DNA of 64,000 nt from Membranipora membranacea (taxonomy: Eukaryota; Bryozoa; Gymnolaemata; Cheilostomatida; Membraniporidae). Positions 47,401-58,300 of this stretch are shown in pieces. The DNA lies in contig OU612071.1 of assembly GCA_914767715.1 (NCBI GenBank), positions 17,232,948 through 17,296,947 on the forward strand. Reading direction: 5' to 3'. The notes beneath the pieces are model-generated. The model made no database searches. It was not told the origin of the DNA and saw only the letters and a list, made by a program, of their open reading frames with translations. Each line of letters starts with the position of its first letter. Position 1 is the stretch's first letter. Position numbers and translations under genes: made by a program.

Positions 47401-50400
47401 AGTTGTCCCCTCTTGAACTCGTAGAAAACTCTATTAAATCCCCCATTCTACTGTTATACTTTAAACTGTAACTATATATGTGATATTTCCATAACCTACA
47501 GACACCTATGAACAGATCACTACCACAACATAGTTACTGTTGAGCTTCGGCAGGCTGTGGGGTGGGTCAGGGGGTCCCCCCACCCACCCACTCAGCCTAC
47601 CCAGGCTAGTTAATGTTATTGTAGCTGATTTACTGTACCTGGTATCATGAAGAGGAAAGCCTGCATGGCCAATATGATCGGAACCCACTGGTAATACTGT
47701 AACTCCTCTTTGTGCTTGTCTGCAAATCCAGACTCAGGTTTGACAATCGATTGGTTGAAGGGTATGTAGTATGTGTTTTGAACCTAAACAGAGAAATCAT
47801 CATCAATATATAAATCACGATACCCTGGCTAGATAATGGAACTGAGAACTTGCGGTTAAGACAATTATTTATTGAAACACATGCAGCTTTTCAAATAATT
47901 ATAACTGTAGATAGCTGCAGTAACTGAATCAAATATATCCATTCCTATCATCTAGCAGAAAGGATCATCATTCATCACCCTTCTCATGACACAGTCATTT
48001 GTATTCTTGAAACAATGTTGCATGATCGTTGTTTTTTGAAGTTATCCTCCCATAGAGCATGGGACACAACTTCCTATATACATACCCAACATATATTGTC
48101 CATGTACTCCACCCATTGATCCTCAAACTCTTGAGGTTCATAGCAGTCTATAGGATCCCCTATGTATGAGTATGATGATATGAGTAAGGCACACATGAAC
48201 AACAAACCTGAAAATAAAATAAAAAGCAAATAAGGAAATTGTCCTAACTGTCATCCATTGCCAAATCCGTTAATTTTGTTAAAAGGCCGCATTGATTACA
48301 AAAGCAAAGAAGGTACTATCTTTGGTAATCTAAACATCCAATGATGTGGTTGTTTCACTATTCTTTGCGCTCTACACGATTGTAGTTTGGAAACAGCCTC
48401 CGAAAACATAATCATCATAGTCCAAAGTCAAACGTAACTCATTTTCTGATTGGATATAAATAACACCAAATTTTGTATTGTTTGCCCACAACAAGAAGGG
48501 CATACAGACAACTGCTGCTTGGAAAGTCCCAGGTGCAACAGCATCAATAATAGCTTGGTGAGTACCAAAATAACAGGCCTGAATACAAAGCATAAAGAGC
48601 TCCATCTGTCATCCCTATCATCATATTATAGACCAAACACAAAACTCGGCAGCATATTTGTCTATGTTCTTTCTCTCAATCATTCCATGTTAATTTTGAA
48701 AGAAAACCCATTATGAAGTCATATACATGTACCTTCGAATGCTGCCTTCTTTTGATGCAGAATTGAATTGGCATTATGGTAACAAACTAGCAACCAGTAG
48801 CAAATGATGACCTGACACAAGATACTAAAACCCTCATTTTGAATTCTTTGATTCTTGACACATTGAATGTATTCTTGTGGAGTTTTTCATAGATACAATG
48901 AGTGGAATAGGGATACTATAGGCCGCTTCAAATTTAATTAAGTTTGATTGACAAAATCACTGGCAAGTTTCCATCGACAGCGAAGCTGCCGATGTGGCAT
49001 ACCGATTGGGCAGGCTTCCTTTAGATCAAGTTTGGTTCAATTGCCTGCATTCCAGTAAGTTGCTCCCTTCTACTGGTCACCCCGCAGGCAAAGGACTGCG
49101 GCGTGACTAGTGGATCGGGAGCAACTCCGAATACAGGCAAATATACCAAACTTGGCCTAGGATTCCTTCAATTCAAGGCTGAGATTACAGCTCTCTACCA
49201 TCAACTCTTCTATTGCTATTGCTTCTCACTTTTATTATATAATGACACAATTTGAGTTATAACAGGCAAGAACTTTGACAGCTTGATTATCATCTTTCTC
49301 TCATCTTTTCTATGTGATTATTGTAACTGTCCACAATTTTGTTATGTAATAAGAGAGCAGATTGTCTGGGCATCTACGAAGAAGATCAGGGTGACTGGCT
49401 GCAAAACTCAGTCAACACCTACCTTATCTGAAAAGCGATTTACAGTGACATACACGGGCTGACACAACATGCATAGACCCCTTCCCTTAGCCCCCTCTCC
49501 CCCACTCCTGATGCAGTAATGTCATAAAATTCTACAAGCGTGGCCATCAGCAAGAGCCCTTTCACTTTGTCCTTACTACATATTTGTACATCGCCGCCGT
49601 GTAGGCACTAAGTTGGTTGAGTAGGCGAGCTTTAGAAGTGCCTGCCACATGATTTTAATTAAAAGAGACAGTGACTTAGCCAGCTAATATAAATAGTTTA
49701 TTACTAACCTAACAACATAATTGGGGCAAAACGTTCAGGGATGTCCTGAAGAGATATTTAATTCCAAACACAGGATCTCTACTTTGTGTTGACTTTGTGT
49801 CAGGGTTACATGCATACTAAGGTTTAAAGAGAGATGAAATTTCACTACAGAATTTAAAATAATGGGTGGATATATACAATAGGGGACAGGGGGGATGAGC
49901 TGGCAAGCTGCCAAAACATGGTTATAAATTACAGCACAACTAAGTTGACCCTCTCCTAATAATGATTCTTGCTCATACATGGGTTTATTTTAGGATCATT
50001 TTAATCTAATGAGACACTTTGGTGCTCTTTATTTTTAAAACAATTCTCAAGTCTTGAGTTCCCTTAATATTAGAAATGACAGCATAAGTATCCATGTGGC
50101 CGCTATTTTCAATGTCAAACCTGTGGGATCAAATGAGGATTTATCTCCCAATTTTGAAATGGTGATGTTGATGTTTTAATCCAGTAGGTTAGGTCAAGCA
50201 AGTTGTGTAGAGTATCCTCAAACAACCTACAGTTCCCCCATTCCTATGTCTTGGGCCTAACCATCAGTGGATAACATTATTTCCTAACTCCAATTTCCTC
50301 ATACCCTCAACACTTTGGAAATAACTCAAGCTTAATGAATCACAATAATTTCCAGTGCAAACTGTCAACAGGACAACAGCCATACATGATTCACTATTAT

Positions 50401-52815
50401 TGAGAAATTTGATGTCGTATTAAGCCTATTTTTATTCTTCTCAGCAACAGCAAAGCAATAAATCAGACGTAACTTATGACCAGAATAGGGACATATCTTG
50501 ATAACTAAACCAGAAACCAGCAATAAGATGGAAGCCACTCATGAAAATTACTATGATGATGATTTATTTTTGAATAGTTTAGATATGGAAACCGCCTCAT
50601 TAAATAAAAGGGCCTCTCATAACAGAGAAACAACATCAAGTATGAAACAATGTAAATGTATCCCACAATGCAATTCTCGGGATTTCCCAACATTATGTCC
50701 AGCATACGTGTTGTAAGTATTCAACCTGATCCCAATAGAGATTTCTGATGAATGTTGCATTGCGTGTTGAGACATGATGCATGTCTTCCTAAGCACAAGA
50801 TGAACTACTAAGTAAGCTACTCTCTATTTCAAGGAGGGATTTTGCATTTCTATTCAAACAAATTCAAACTAAATGTATGGACAATTTATGCAAAATTGAG
50901 ATCCTAAAATGAGGATTAAAGAAGATTTCAAGTGTTATGACCTTTTTCAGAAACTCTCAACTGTGTCTATAAATCATCTTAGATGACTGATGAGCTAGTT
51001 TGAGCCTCTCAGACTTCTGACCCCCCCTCCACTCCGGCCGGGGAGACTACTGATAAACCTGCTTCAAATATTGGGAAAGGTGAATATTGTTCTCTGGTAT
51101 ATTATAGTTGATGATATCCCTTCACATTGTTCCCCTGATGATCTAATCTCAGAGCATAAGGATAAATCTGTCATTTAATTATCCTGTTTGTCAACTTGTG
51201 ATTCACATCTGATGAGGTCGTAGTTTCAGGGATGACAGACTTAGGATACCATAAGGGCTTTTGACTTTGAAAAGTAACCTCCCTCCCTCTCTCTAGTTCG
51301 AATTCATGTTTCTTAGTCCTCTTTGACCAGCTACTAAAAACTCAGCCTAAAGCGATTTTTAAAAGGGCATTCTTCATTTATGTATACCTCATAACTATCA
51401 AAATTATGTGGGAGGGTCAATCTATTTCTCCTTTGTCTCTAGCTGATATATTGTCCTATCCCAAGGTGTTAGCAATTTATAATCTTTGGTGTTAGTACTC
51501 TACCTGCATTTGTCTACTATAGCCAGTGGATCACATAATAAAGGTCTTTAATAGCTTGTATTGTACCAATGAACTACAATGTGTAGGCTATACCAGTGTC
51601 ACTTGACAAGGCCATTGGGTGACTACGAATTTAGTGATTACTCAATTTCAGTCCGTGAGGTTAGATTTTGGAAGTTTTGATAGATAGCTTTGCTTAGGAT
51701 AGGTTTAGGATAGGTTTAGGAGTAGGTTTGAACATGGGATGGGCTTTGTGATTAATCAAATTCGATCAAATCACAAAATGAAAAACTACAGCATGAAGGC
51801 GAAACAATTTAGCATCCTACAAGTTTCACAGCACTAATCAGATGTAATTATCACTCTGTGTTCCATGAGGATTGGTGGATCCCAATAAAAATTCCCGCAG
51901 TTAGAAGATGACGCACCAAATGTTTTCAAATAATCACAAGTGACAAGATAATCTCAATCATCAACAAACTGTTGTTTTTCCCCTTATTCCACCTATAGGC
52001 CTATCTTCAGTTTTGTCTTGGAGAGTTCCATTCAGAAGTACTTGATTCCAGATTATACCCAAAATTTATTCTTCTTAACAATCTTACTGTCAAATATGAT
52101 TTATCTAAGCCTTATAAGAGAGACCCCTGCCTACACAGTTGATTCTACGACCACCGGCATAGACTAAATTCCAGGCGAGAAAGTCCAGCATTGTATTTTT
52201 CACTCGGATAAATTCTGATAAGACAAATGACCTTTCAATGTACAGATAGATCAAGAATGGTCCAATTTGCCTGCATTCAGGGTTTGAGGAGCCGTCGCCG
52301 GCTCACCAGTAGAATGAGAATGAGCGGACTGCGGGCAAATTGGATCAAACTTGATCTAATGTACAGGCGTCCATAGCTTAATTTTCAAAAATAAACCTAG
52401 CCTTGTTTTCTTTGATAGGTAGCTCCTAATTTTGTGATAGAACAATTGAGCTGGAAAAGCTGTTTTTATTATGTTTGAGGTTATTCAACATGGTTAGATA
52501 TATTGTTGAGTGGGTCAGGGAACTGATAAACCAAGCTTGGTCCATTTGCCTGCATTCCGAGTTGCTCCCTTCCACTGGTCACGCCGCAGGCAAAGGTGTG
52601 AACAGTGGAAGGGAGCAACAGGAATGCAGGCAATTGGATTAAACTTGTTCTAGAGAACGGGTGTTGAGCTGTTAACCTTATGTATAGATCACTGCTGGGG
52701 TAATCAACTTACCAATAGAATATTTGTTGCTGAGTCTATCAAAGGCATCATCATCCCGGTTGGAGACGAGCTTGCTCCCCTCCCGCAACGCCCCGATAAG
52801 ATCCTCGGCCACCAT
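44369..52815 (-). CDS. Innexin 1, complete (gap-junction / hemichannel protein)
   Basis: Nine coding exons: 52713-52815, 48086-48207, 47639-47783, 46854-47020, 46167-46284, 45418-45599, 44899-45051, 44554-44649, 44369-44419. The sum is 1,137 bases, 378 residues plus TAA, within the usual innexin length. The start is MVAEDLIGALREGSK, the typical innexin N-terminus. Four membrane segments: about 35-52; after YYQWVPII (about 105-125); about 190-216; about 281-305. Extracellular loop 1 has Cys at DCYEP and NICW; loop 2 has Cys at TICSF and TVQCL. The IHRYTVQC...NLFNEK signature is intact. The protein forms intercellular channels or hemichannels. It has an N-glycosylation sequon, Asn85-Gln-Ser, in loop 1. 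A second innexin lies upstream in tandem. Confidence 0.95.
44554..44649 (-). CDS. Innexin 1 coding exon 8
   Basis: Acceptor TTTTTTCCAG, donor GAG|GTATGT. Encodes HFVEHFLRLDGVFTLRQIGK, the conserved cytoplasmic segment F-x-x-x-Y/F-L-R-x-D-G-V-F of innexins. Confidence 0.9.
44899..45051 (-). CDS. Innexin 1 coding exon 7 (TM4)
   Basis: Acceptor ATTTTTTAG, donor CAT|GTAAGT. Encodes the fourth membrane segment VIWWWLLLVAVLSTLGLILW and the start of the cytoplasmic tail (KKYLKIMGRYHKDH). Confidence 0.95.
45418..45599 (-). CDS. Innexin 1 coding exon 6 (extracellular loop 2)
   Basis: Acceptor CTCGACAG, donor AAG|GTAATAG. Encodes GDGYTNFGYASV, then VFPQITICSFEIRRLGQNIH and RYTVQCLLSVNLFNEK, with both loop-2 Cys residues. 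Confidence 0.95.
45955..46075. repeat. TAGAAC-type short tandem repeat
   Basis: Irregular repetition of GAACTAGAATCTA units for about 110 bases in an innexin 1 intron. Confidence 0.75.
46167..46284 (-). CDS. Innexin 1 coding exon 5 (TM3)
   Basis: Acceptor TCTTTATAG, donor CTAG|GTGAGT. Encodes RRMPMGKRFGKYVFIMYMIT and the third membrane segment MLYIANAVIQIFLLNAILG. Confidence 0.95.
46503..46786 (+). mobile_element. tRNA-derived SINE
   Basis: The plus strand has A-box-like TGGTCTGACGGTTAGGGG and B-box-like GGTTCTATTTCC. The body includes TTAAATAGGGCGGTCAATAA, and an A-rich tail (GAAGAAGAAGAAAAAAAAA) ends it. The 3' body also occurs at 61285-61376. Confidence 0.75.
46854..47020 (-). CDS. Innexin 1 coding exon 4 (cytoplasmic loop)
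   Basis: Acceptor ATTTTTAG, donor AAT|GTAAGT. Encodes GVFWNIAAEGSGYNIKDIVK and the charged cytoplasmic loop between TM2 and TM3, to INYRQPYKN. Confidence 0.9.
47639..47783 (-). CDS. Innexin 1 coding exon 3 (loop 1 / TM2)
   Basis: Acceptor TCTGTTTAG, donor CCAG|GTACAG. Encodes VQNTYYIPFNQSIV, then the YYQWVPIILAMQAFLFMIP signature. Contains the sequon Asn-Gln-Ser on the extracellular side. Confidence 0.95.
48086..48207 (-). CDS. Innexin 1 coding exon 2 (TM1 / loop 1)
   Basis: Acceptor TTTTCAG, donor TGG|GTATGT. Encodes GLLFMCALLISSYSYIGDPI then DCYEPQEFEDQW and MDNICW, the first membrane segment and both loop-1 Cys residues. Confidence 0.95.
49024..49159. mobile_element. MITE family A, copy 1 (innexin 1 intron)
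   Basis: Terminal inverted repeat around GATCAAGTTTGGTTCAATTG CCTGCATTCC, with the inverse at the right end (GAATACAGGCAAAT...AAACTTGG). Shares GTTGCTCCCTTC and ACTGGTCAC with copy 3. Non-coding. Confidence 0.75.
49160..52246. other. Innexin 1 intron 1, no further feature
   Basis: Part of the 4.5-kb first coding intron. Short frames such as 50498-50716 are spurious. Confidence 0.55.
52247..52356. mobile_element. MITE family A, copy 2
   Basis: Left end GATCAAGAATGGTCCAATTT, right end inverse (AAATTGGATCAAACTTGATC). About 110 bases, in the first coding intron of innexin 1. Confidence 0.75.
52530..52654. mobile_element. MITE family A, copy 3
   Basis: CCAAGCTTGGTCCATTTGCC at the left, GGAATGCAGGCAATTGGATT at the right; interior GTTGCTCCCTTCCACTGGTC is inverted against CAGTGGAAGGGAGCAAC. 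Lies only about 60 bases from the donor of coding exon 1. Confidence 0.8.
52713..52815 (-). CDS. Innexin 1 coding exon 1 (start)
   Basis: Encodes MVAEDLIGALREGSKLVSNR and DDDAFDRLSNKYSI, the standard innexin N-terminus; the ATG is 52815-52813 and the donor TTG|GTAAGT. The exon extends 5' to about 52864, where TTTATTTCACAG forms an acceptor, so the start is preceded by a spliced 5' untranslated exon. Confidence 0.95.
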
Positions 52816-53046
52816 CTTTAATCCTTAGGCTACAGCGGATTAATCCAGTAACTCGGTTAATCACCTGTGAAATAAAACGCACAGTGACATGAACGATTCA
52901 AATATTTGGCGACAACGCAGGGGTTTTTTTATTTTAAAATTCTGACTGTTAGTCCGGTGGCAGCCCCCTCCTATCTTATCACTTCCATTTTCACTCTTGG
53001 ATGGATAAGGTTTGTCAGTTGTATCTGGTTCAGTTTTACATGCTGG

Positions 53047-54057
53047 TAATATTGTACCTTACACCAAGTTGCACCATCGGCCGCTAATTGCCAAAAAAAC
53101 TGCCGGTAACAGGGAAAGTGATCAAAAAATTATGATATGGTTTCAAAACATCCAAAATCAGAAAGAGCATGTCATAATTAGTGGATCTACAACTTTACAT
53201 GGGTCTGCTATCATAAAAAGCCGAGATGTGGCCAACAACGGTTTCAATACCCCTTTTATCACCTGTGTAAAACTATCATTAAAGCGAAACTACTTTTTCA
53301 ATTATTCTGCTGCCTAAAAAACAGGCTTTGAAAGTTCGTATTGGTCTGATTTTTTTATGGTGACTGTGTATTGACCCTCCCATTGCATAAGACCAGTTTT
53401 TAATGCTCTGAGTGTGTCGTTTTTCAAATAGTGCGTATTCTTCGGTTTCCTTTATAATAATCATAAAAATCGTCTGTATAAGGTTATATAGCGTGTTAAG
53501 CAAAAGCAAAACTCCTTCAAGTAACATCATAAAGGTGCGTAGTGCTGACAAAAAATTTTTGGTCATTGATTGAGTCAATACAAAACCACCATAAAAAATC
53601 AGATCGATTGAGGCGCCTGCAAAATTGAAAAAGTAGTGTTGTTTCAATGATAGTTATATACAGGTGATATAAGGGGGTTTGCAACCGTTCTTGGCCACAT
53701 CTCAGCTATTTATGATAGCAGATCCATGTAAACTTGTAGATCAACTAATTATGACATGCTCTTTCAGGTTTTGGATGTTTTGAAACCATATCATCATTTT
53801 TTGATCACTTTCCCTTTTTTTGCGGGGTTATCACTTTTTATAAGGTTGGTCATTCACTCAATATTTGAGATATCATGCTGATATTATACCAAAAACTGAC
53901 CAAGGTATGTATAAATCTGATTGCAGAGTTTGAGTAGCCCAACTTATAAGGTGAGCACAGGACAGACCTTTGAAATCTCAAAAAACAGCAATTTTGGCCA
54001 TTTTCGGCAGCATTTTTGGCAATTTGCTGCCTAATGTGCAACTTTGTGTAAGGTACA
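53047..54057. mobile_element. About 1-kb foldback element upstream of innexin 1
   Basis: Left arm from TGTACCTTACACCAAGTTGC to about 53260; right arm from about 53665 to GTGCAACTTTGTGTAAGGTA CA at 54057. The arms are inverted with small changes, and share AGAAAGAGCATGTCATAATT and TTTCAAAACATCCAAAA. The centre has no gene. A further inverted GTCC-GTGGCAGC pair near 52953 and 54168 may mark a larger host element. Confidence 0.8.
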
Positions 54058-55262
54058 TCATCACCATTGCGACCGCCTCAAAAAACTACCCTAGATTCCA
54101 CTCTTAGAATCTATCCATCCAATTTCGTAAATGAAGTTGCATTTCTAGCCACATTTTTGGTAGGCTGCTGCCACTGGACTATGTGATTTTTGGATGAAAC
54201 TCATGACAGAGAGGTTTGGCATAAGGCTTTACTCAGGCGTGATTTCTCCATTAAAGCTTTTCAGGAAATCGTGGCCTTAGCTCAGATGAATCAATCAAAA
54301 TAGACATTTATCAATCACAGAATTATCAGCAGTTTCTTACTCTAGATAAGGGACTCAGAAACAATATATTCCACAATTCCGGTTCCTTCCCTTGTTCTCA
54401 AATCCCAGATACCATATTCAATTTACTGACCACCACAAAAAACAAAGTCAATGTGGGTTTTACTATGATTTTATAAATGGTGTGGTAAATTCAAAGCTTT
54501 AAACTTCATAATCCCAGAATGGAAAGTATATATTAGTGGTCTAGTGTTCATAGCAATGCCACGACATAAATCATCCACCGTTTTTGGTGCGGCCCTTCAT
54601 GGCATAGCTCCTGAATTAATAATTCATATAGTAAAAAATTGTAGGAATATTTCAAGGATCTCAACAATAATAATCTAGTGTTTCTAAAAGAACATGCTAA
54701 GTAAAGATGGTGAAAAACTTGATGGAAGCAGATTTGAAGTAGCCTACCATGTCGTAGAATTCTAAGATATTTGAAATTGACATTATTGATGACAAAATGG
54801 AATTACCTAATCATAGTAATACTCTGTAGCTGTCACCACTGTAAGCGACAGACTTGAGTTTGTATTTTTCTGATGCTATACTAAGTGTATATGTGGCGTT
54901 TCAAAAGTTTTCCTTCAGTTTCTTATCAAACCAAGAGGCTACTCTCACCAAAGCTTTGCCCTTGAGATAAGGATAAAAGATTCACTACGAGTAAAATTTT
55001 AATCTGAGTAAAAGCGCACTAGTAAAAATGAAACATTCCCAAAATCTCAATACATTTGACTGGAAGTATCCTATAGTAGATTTATCTTAACTATAGTCAT
55101 TTCTCATTGCTGTTGCTGGTAATGTTCGTAATTGCTTACCGAGTTTTTAAATTAAGAAAAAGCGCAAGGGGAACTGAGACATTCCCTCAAAACATTTATG
55201 AAGACATCCTACAGGGAATTTATCTTACATATAGTAATTGCTAATGTCTGCTATGATGATGA
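54058..55262. other. Upstream region of innexin 1, no gene seen
   Basis: AT-rich, short frames only. Likely intron between the 5' untranslated exon and the coding exon of innexin 1. Confidence 0.4.
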
Positions 55263-55270
55263 TTACTTAC

Positions 55271-55390
55271 CGAATTCTATCTTTGTGCCGCCGCGCTGTT
55301 GACCACCTACGCTGTAGTCCGCTCTCTCTAGTTATAACTTCTACTACTACCTCACTGTGCCGCCGATTAGCTCTGCTCGAAGAAACATTC
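55271..55390 (-). promoter_or_regulatory. Possible 5' untranslated exon of innexin 1
   Basis: On the minus strand a GC-richer segment (with GGCGGCACA-type motifs) ends in AATTCG|GTAAGTAATC, a strong donor at about 55270. It would pair with the acceptor at 52865. No transcript evidence; another donor-like GGTAAGC occurs near 55139. Confidence 0.3.
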
Positions 55391-58300
55391 ACTGATCTCA
55401 ATTCCAATTGTCACTAAGATAACCCTCAATTACGTATTCTGTAGCCCGTCGATGACACAAAGCCTATATTTACTTGATATAAATGAGAGGTCTAGAATTA
55501 CAAAGAGATGCTTTTCACTGATCACTGAACGCTATGTTGCATATACACTGGTTATCAAACGATGTATAAGGAGGCATTACTGTCATCTGCTTTAGGGGCG
55601 GAGCTTAGGATGGCTATGTTGATTTAATGGAGCAATGTCTTGCCACTCATGACACACGGCAACAGGTGATTTTAATGACAGTTTTATTTGCCGTGGAAAA
55701 TTTCGCACTGCTACCAAAACAAATAAGTGAGAAGATTGGATGACAACGACCACGAATTATGTCTGACACAGTTAGTCTTTCCTAAACATTTGCTGTTACA
55801 GGGACTTTGGACATCATAGATTATCAATGGATATCTAAGGATTATCTATAGACCTAGTGCCCAACCTAGGCTATTCTATATATATATATCATCTGAAAGT
55901 TTAAAATTGACGCTGTGCATAAAAAAGTTTGGGCATCCAAGATCTATAGTCTCTGCTGTAACTTCATTTTAAAAACATCTTAGACGACTACGACCATCCA
56001 CTAAACTCTTGTGCCTAAGTTGAAAATTAGCTCGCAAAGCTAAAAGTGACAGATACCTTTCCATCTTTGTACAGGAGAACCAAATGTTGTTGAATGTTTG
56101 ACATTTCTGTAATGAATTTTAGTTCAGCTTGTTTTAAACACATATTACGGTTTTCGCCAAATCCTTAGCGCTATCAACCAAGCAAAATGGATGGATGTTT
56201 AGAAATAGCAATAAACAAACCTCAGCCTGAAACAGTCTGTGATGTGCCTTTATCAGATGGGCAGCTTTAAAAAACCATCAGCATAAGAGAAAACGGAAGA
56301 TTAAAAGCGGTGTAAAATGATGTCAGATTAAGTTGATTATGGCTCATACGGAGGACCATCTTGGTAAAATAATGTGATGTGATGATAGAACGCGTCCACC
56401 GATCTCAGCAACCAGTCTGCTGTTCAGAGTTTATTGGTTACAGCACCTGAATGCATCAAGTCCGAGTGACTGGCCTGCCTGATTGCTCGGGGGAGGGGGG
56501 GGGGGTTTGGGGGTGGTAGTTTCAAACTAGAATAATCGGCTGGTCGCCACACTAGTGCCCGACTACATGATTATACTGCTGCACTTTTAGTTGTCAATTT
56601 ATGTTTGAATTCCGATTTGTACCGGATGCGGGAACCAAATAAAAAAAGTAATGAACTGGTTGGTTCACAGCCGACTGACTGTGACACAGGTTTAAAAATA
56701 CTTTTCACAGATAGAGAGTAACCTTAGCCTGGGCAGGCTGTCATGTCGTGTCAGCCATTTATCTATGATCTGAGAAAATTTTAAAACTTCGCACAAATGC
56801 AATCCTGGTATTTACAAATATAGAACAAGGTGACACAAGAATCATCGAGAAGAAAGTATTGGCAAGTGAGCAGTGATAAGTCGGCAGCCTTCTCTACAAA
56901 TCTCTTTTATTTCTGGTAGAGCATCATTTCTACCAAAAAATTATAACGTAGTTCTGTCTGACACATAGATGACTGTATTGTAGTAATTGAAATATAATCA
57001 TGTGAGTTACAAATCAAGCCAAAAGCACCAATAAAGTACAGCAACAGCATTCCAATCTGATTTCGGAGCACCTGACGGCAGCTGGTAGTATTTTTACCCC
57101 GAGATGAATCAGAAAGTTCGGATCCAGAAGCGATGGTAACTCCCCTGATGTAGTCTCGCCCTACTGCTACTTTTTTTGTTTTAAATAGCAGTAGCGTGAC
57201 GAGACTAGCCCCGATAATCCAACCCTTTCCTGTGGACTCGGCTAGCATCGGTGTTTCTGATAGCAATCTGAATATCATAGTACATATTCATATTAAACGG
57301 CAATGAGGGTTGTTTTATTTTGTTCTAGTAAATCAGCTTAAACATGGGCAGACAACTATAATTGTCTGAGACCCGCTTTAATATCACTCTCAGTACTAGT
57401 GCCACCCCTCCCACCCTCGCTGTCACTGCCATTGGAACGTGGTTATAAACTATAATAACCGGCTGAATTCATATTATGAATCAAAGACAAGCACAGTATG
57501 GATGCTGAAGCCAAAGTATCTAGAAAAAAACCTTGTTTAGAACAAAAAAAGTTCTATTCAATTGTATTGAAGTGGTAAGAGCCTCTTCGCCCTCGCCGCC
57601 ACCACCACTGACCGCATGTTTGGCAATCGTCCACTTCCGACAGATCAGTGTCACGTCGTATAAAAAATGAGAGTTGTGAATCCACAAGAAAATCACCCTT
57701 ATCGACTCTCCAACACTGCAGCGAGGGTATGTGTGGGTGGGTTATCCGCACATGATGGGGAGTATAGTACACGGTATAGTGTTTGTTTACTGATGCAGAG
57801 TAGATATGAATAGAGATTTTACGTAAGTGTTCATTTAGAGAGACAATAACGATGACTGTATAAATGATATATCCTTACTCTGTGATGATATCATATGGTT
57901 ATAGAGCAGTACATTCATATAACCAATGCTGGCAGGCTGACTACGCAATGCTTTCCTCACACTGTCTATGTCCCACGCAGACGATAAGGAAATCCTAGAC
58001 TGAAAAAAGAAATGATGGTTGGCAGAGAATAACTTTTGTTGGTTTTATACCGGCAACATTAAGTGAACGTCATGCTGCCGCTAACTGTGTAATAGAAGTT
58101 TATCTCTAGATCTCAGAGTAATGATTCTCATGCTGTCACTGACAGAAATATAATATTTGTCTTTTTTTGGACTCACCTTTATTTATTTTCCACTCCTCGA
58201 ACTACGATAAACTTTGTGGCTTTTGACCAAAAATGTTTTCTCTTTTCGACAGGTTATTGAGATTAGGATCTGAACTTATATAGGACTAGGCAGGAGATTA

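Noticed and set aside
53279-53647. 122-residue minus-strand ORF with hydrophobic stretches
   Set aside because: Lies in the middle of a foldback element and has no recognisable domain.
56907-57278. 123-residue minus-strand ORF with hydrophobic stretches
   Set aside because: No domain, no splice support and biased composition; such lengths occur by chance in 64 kb.
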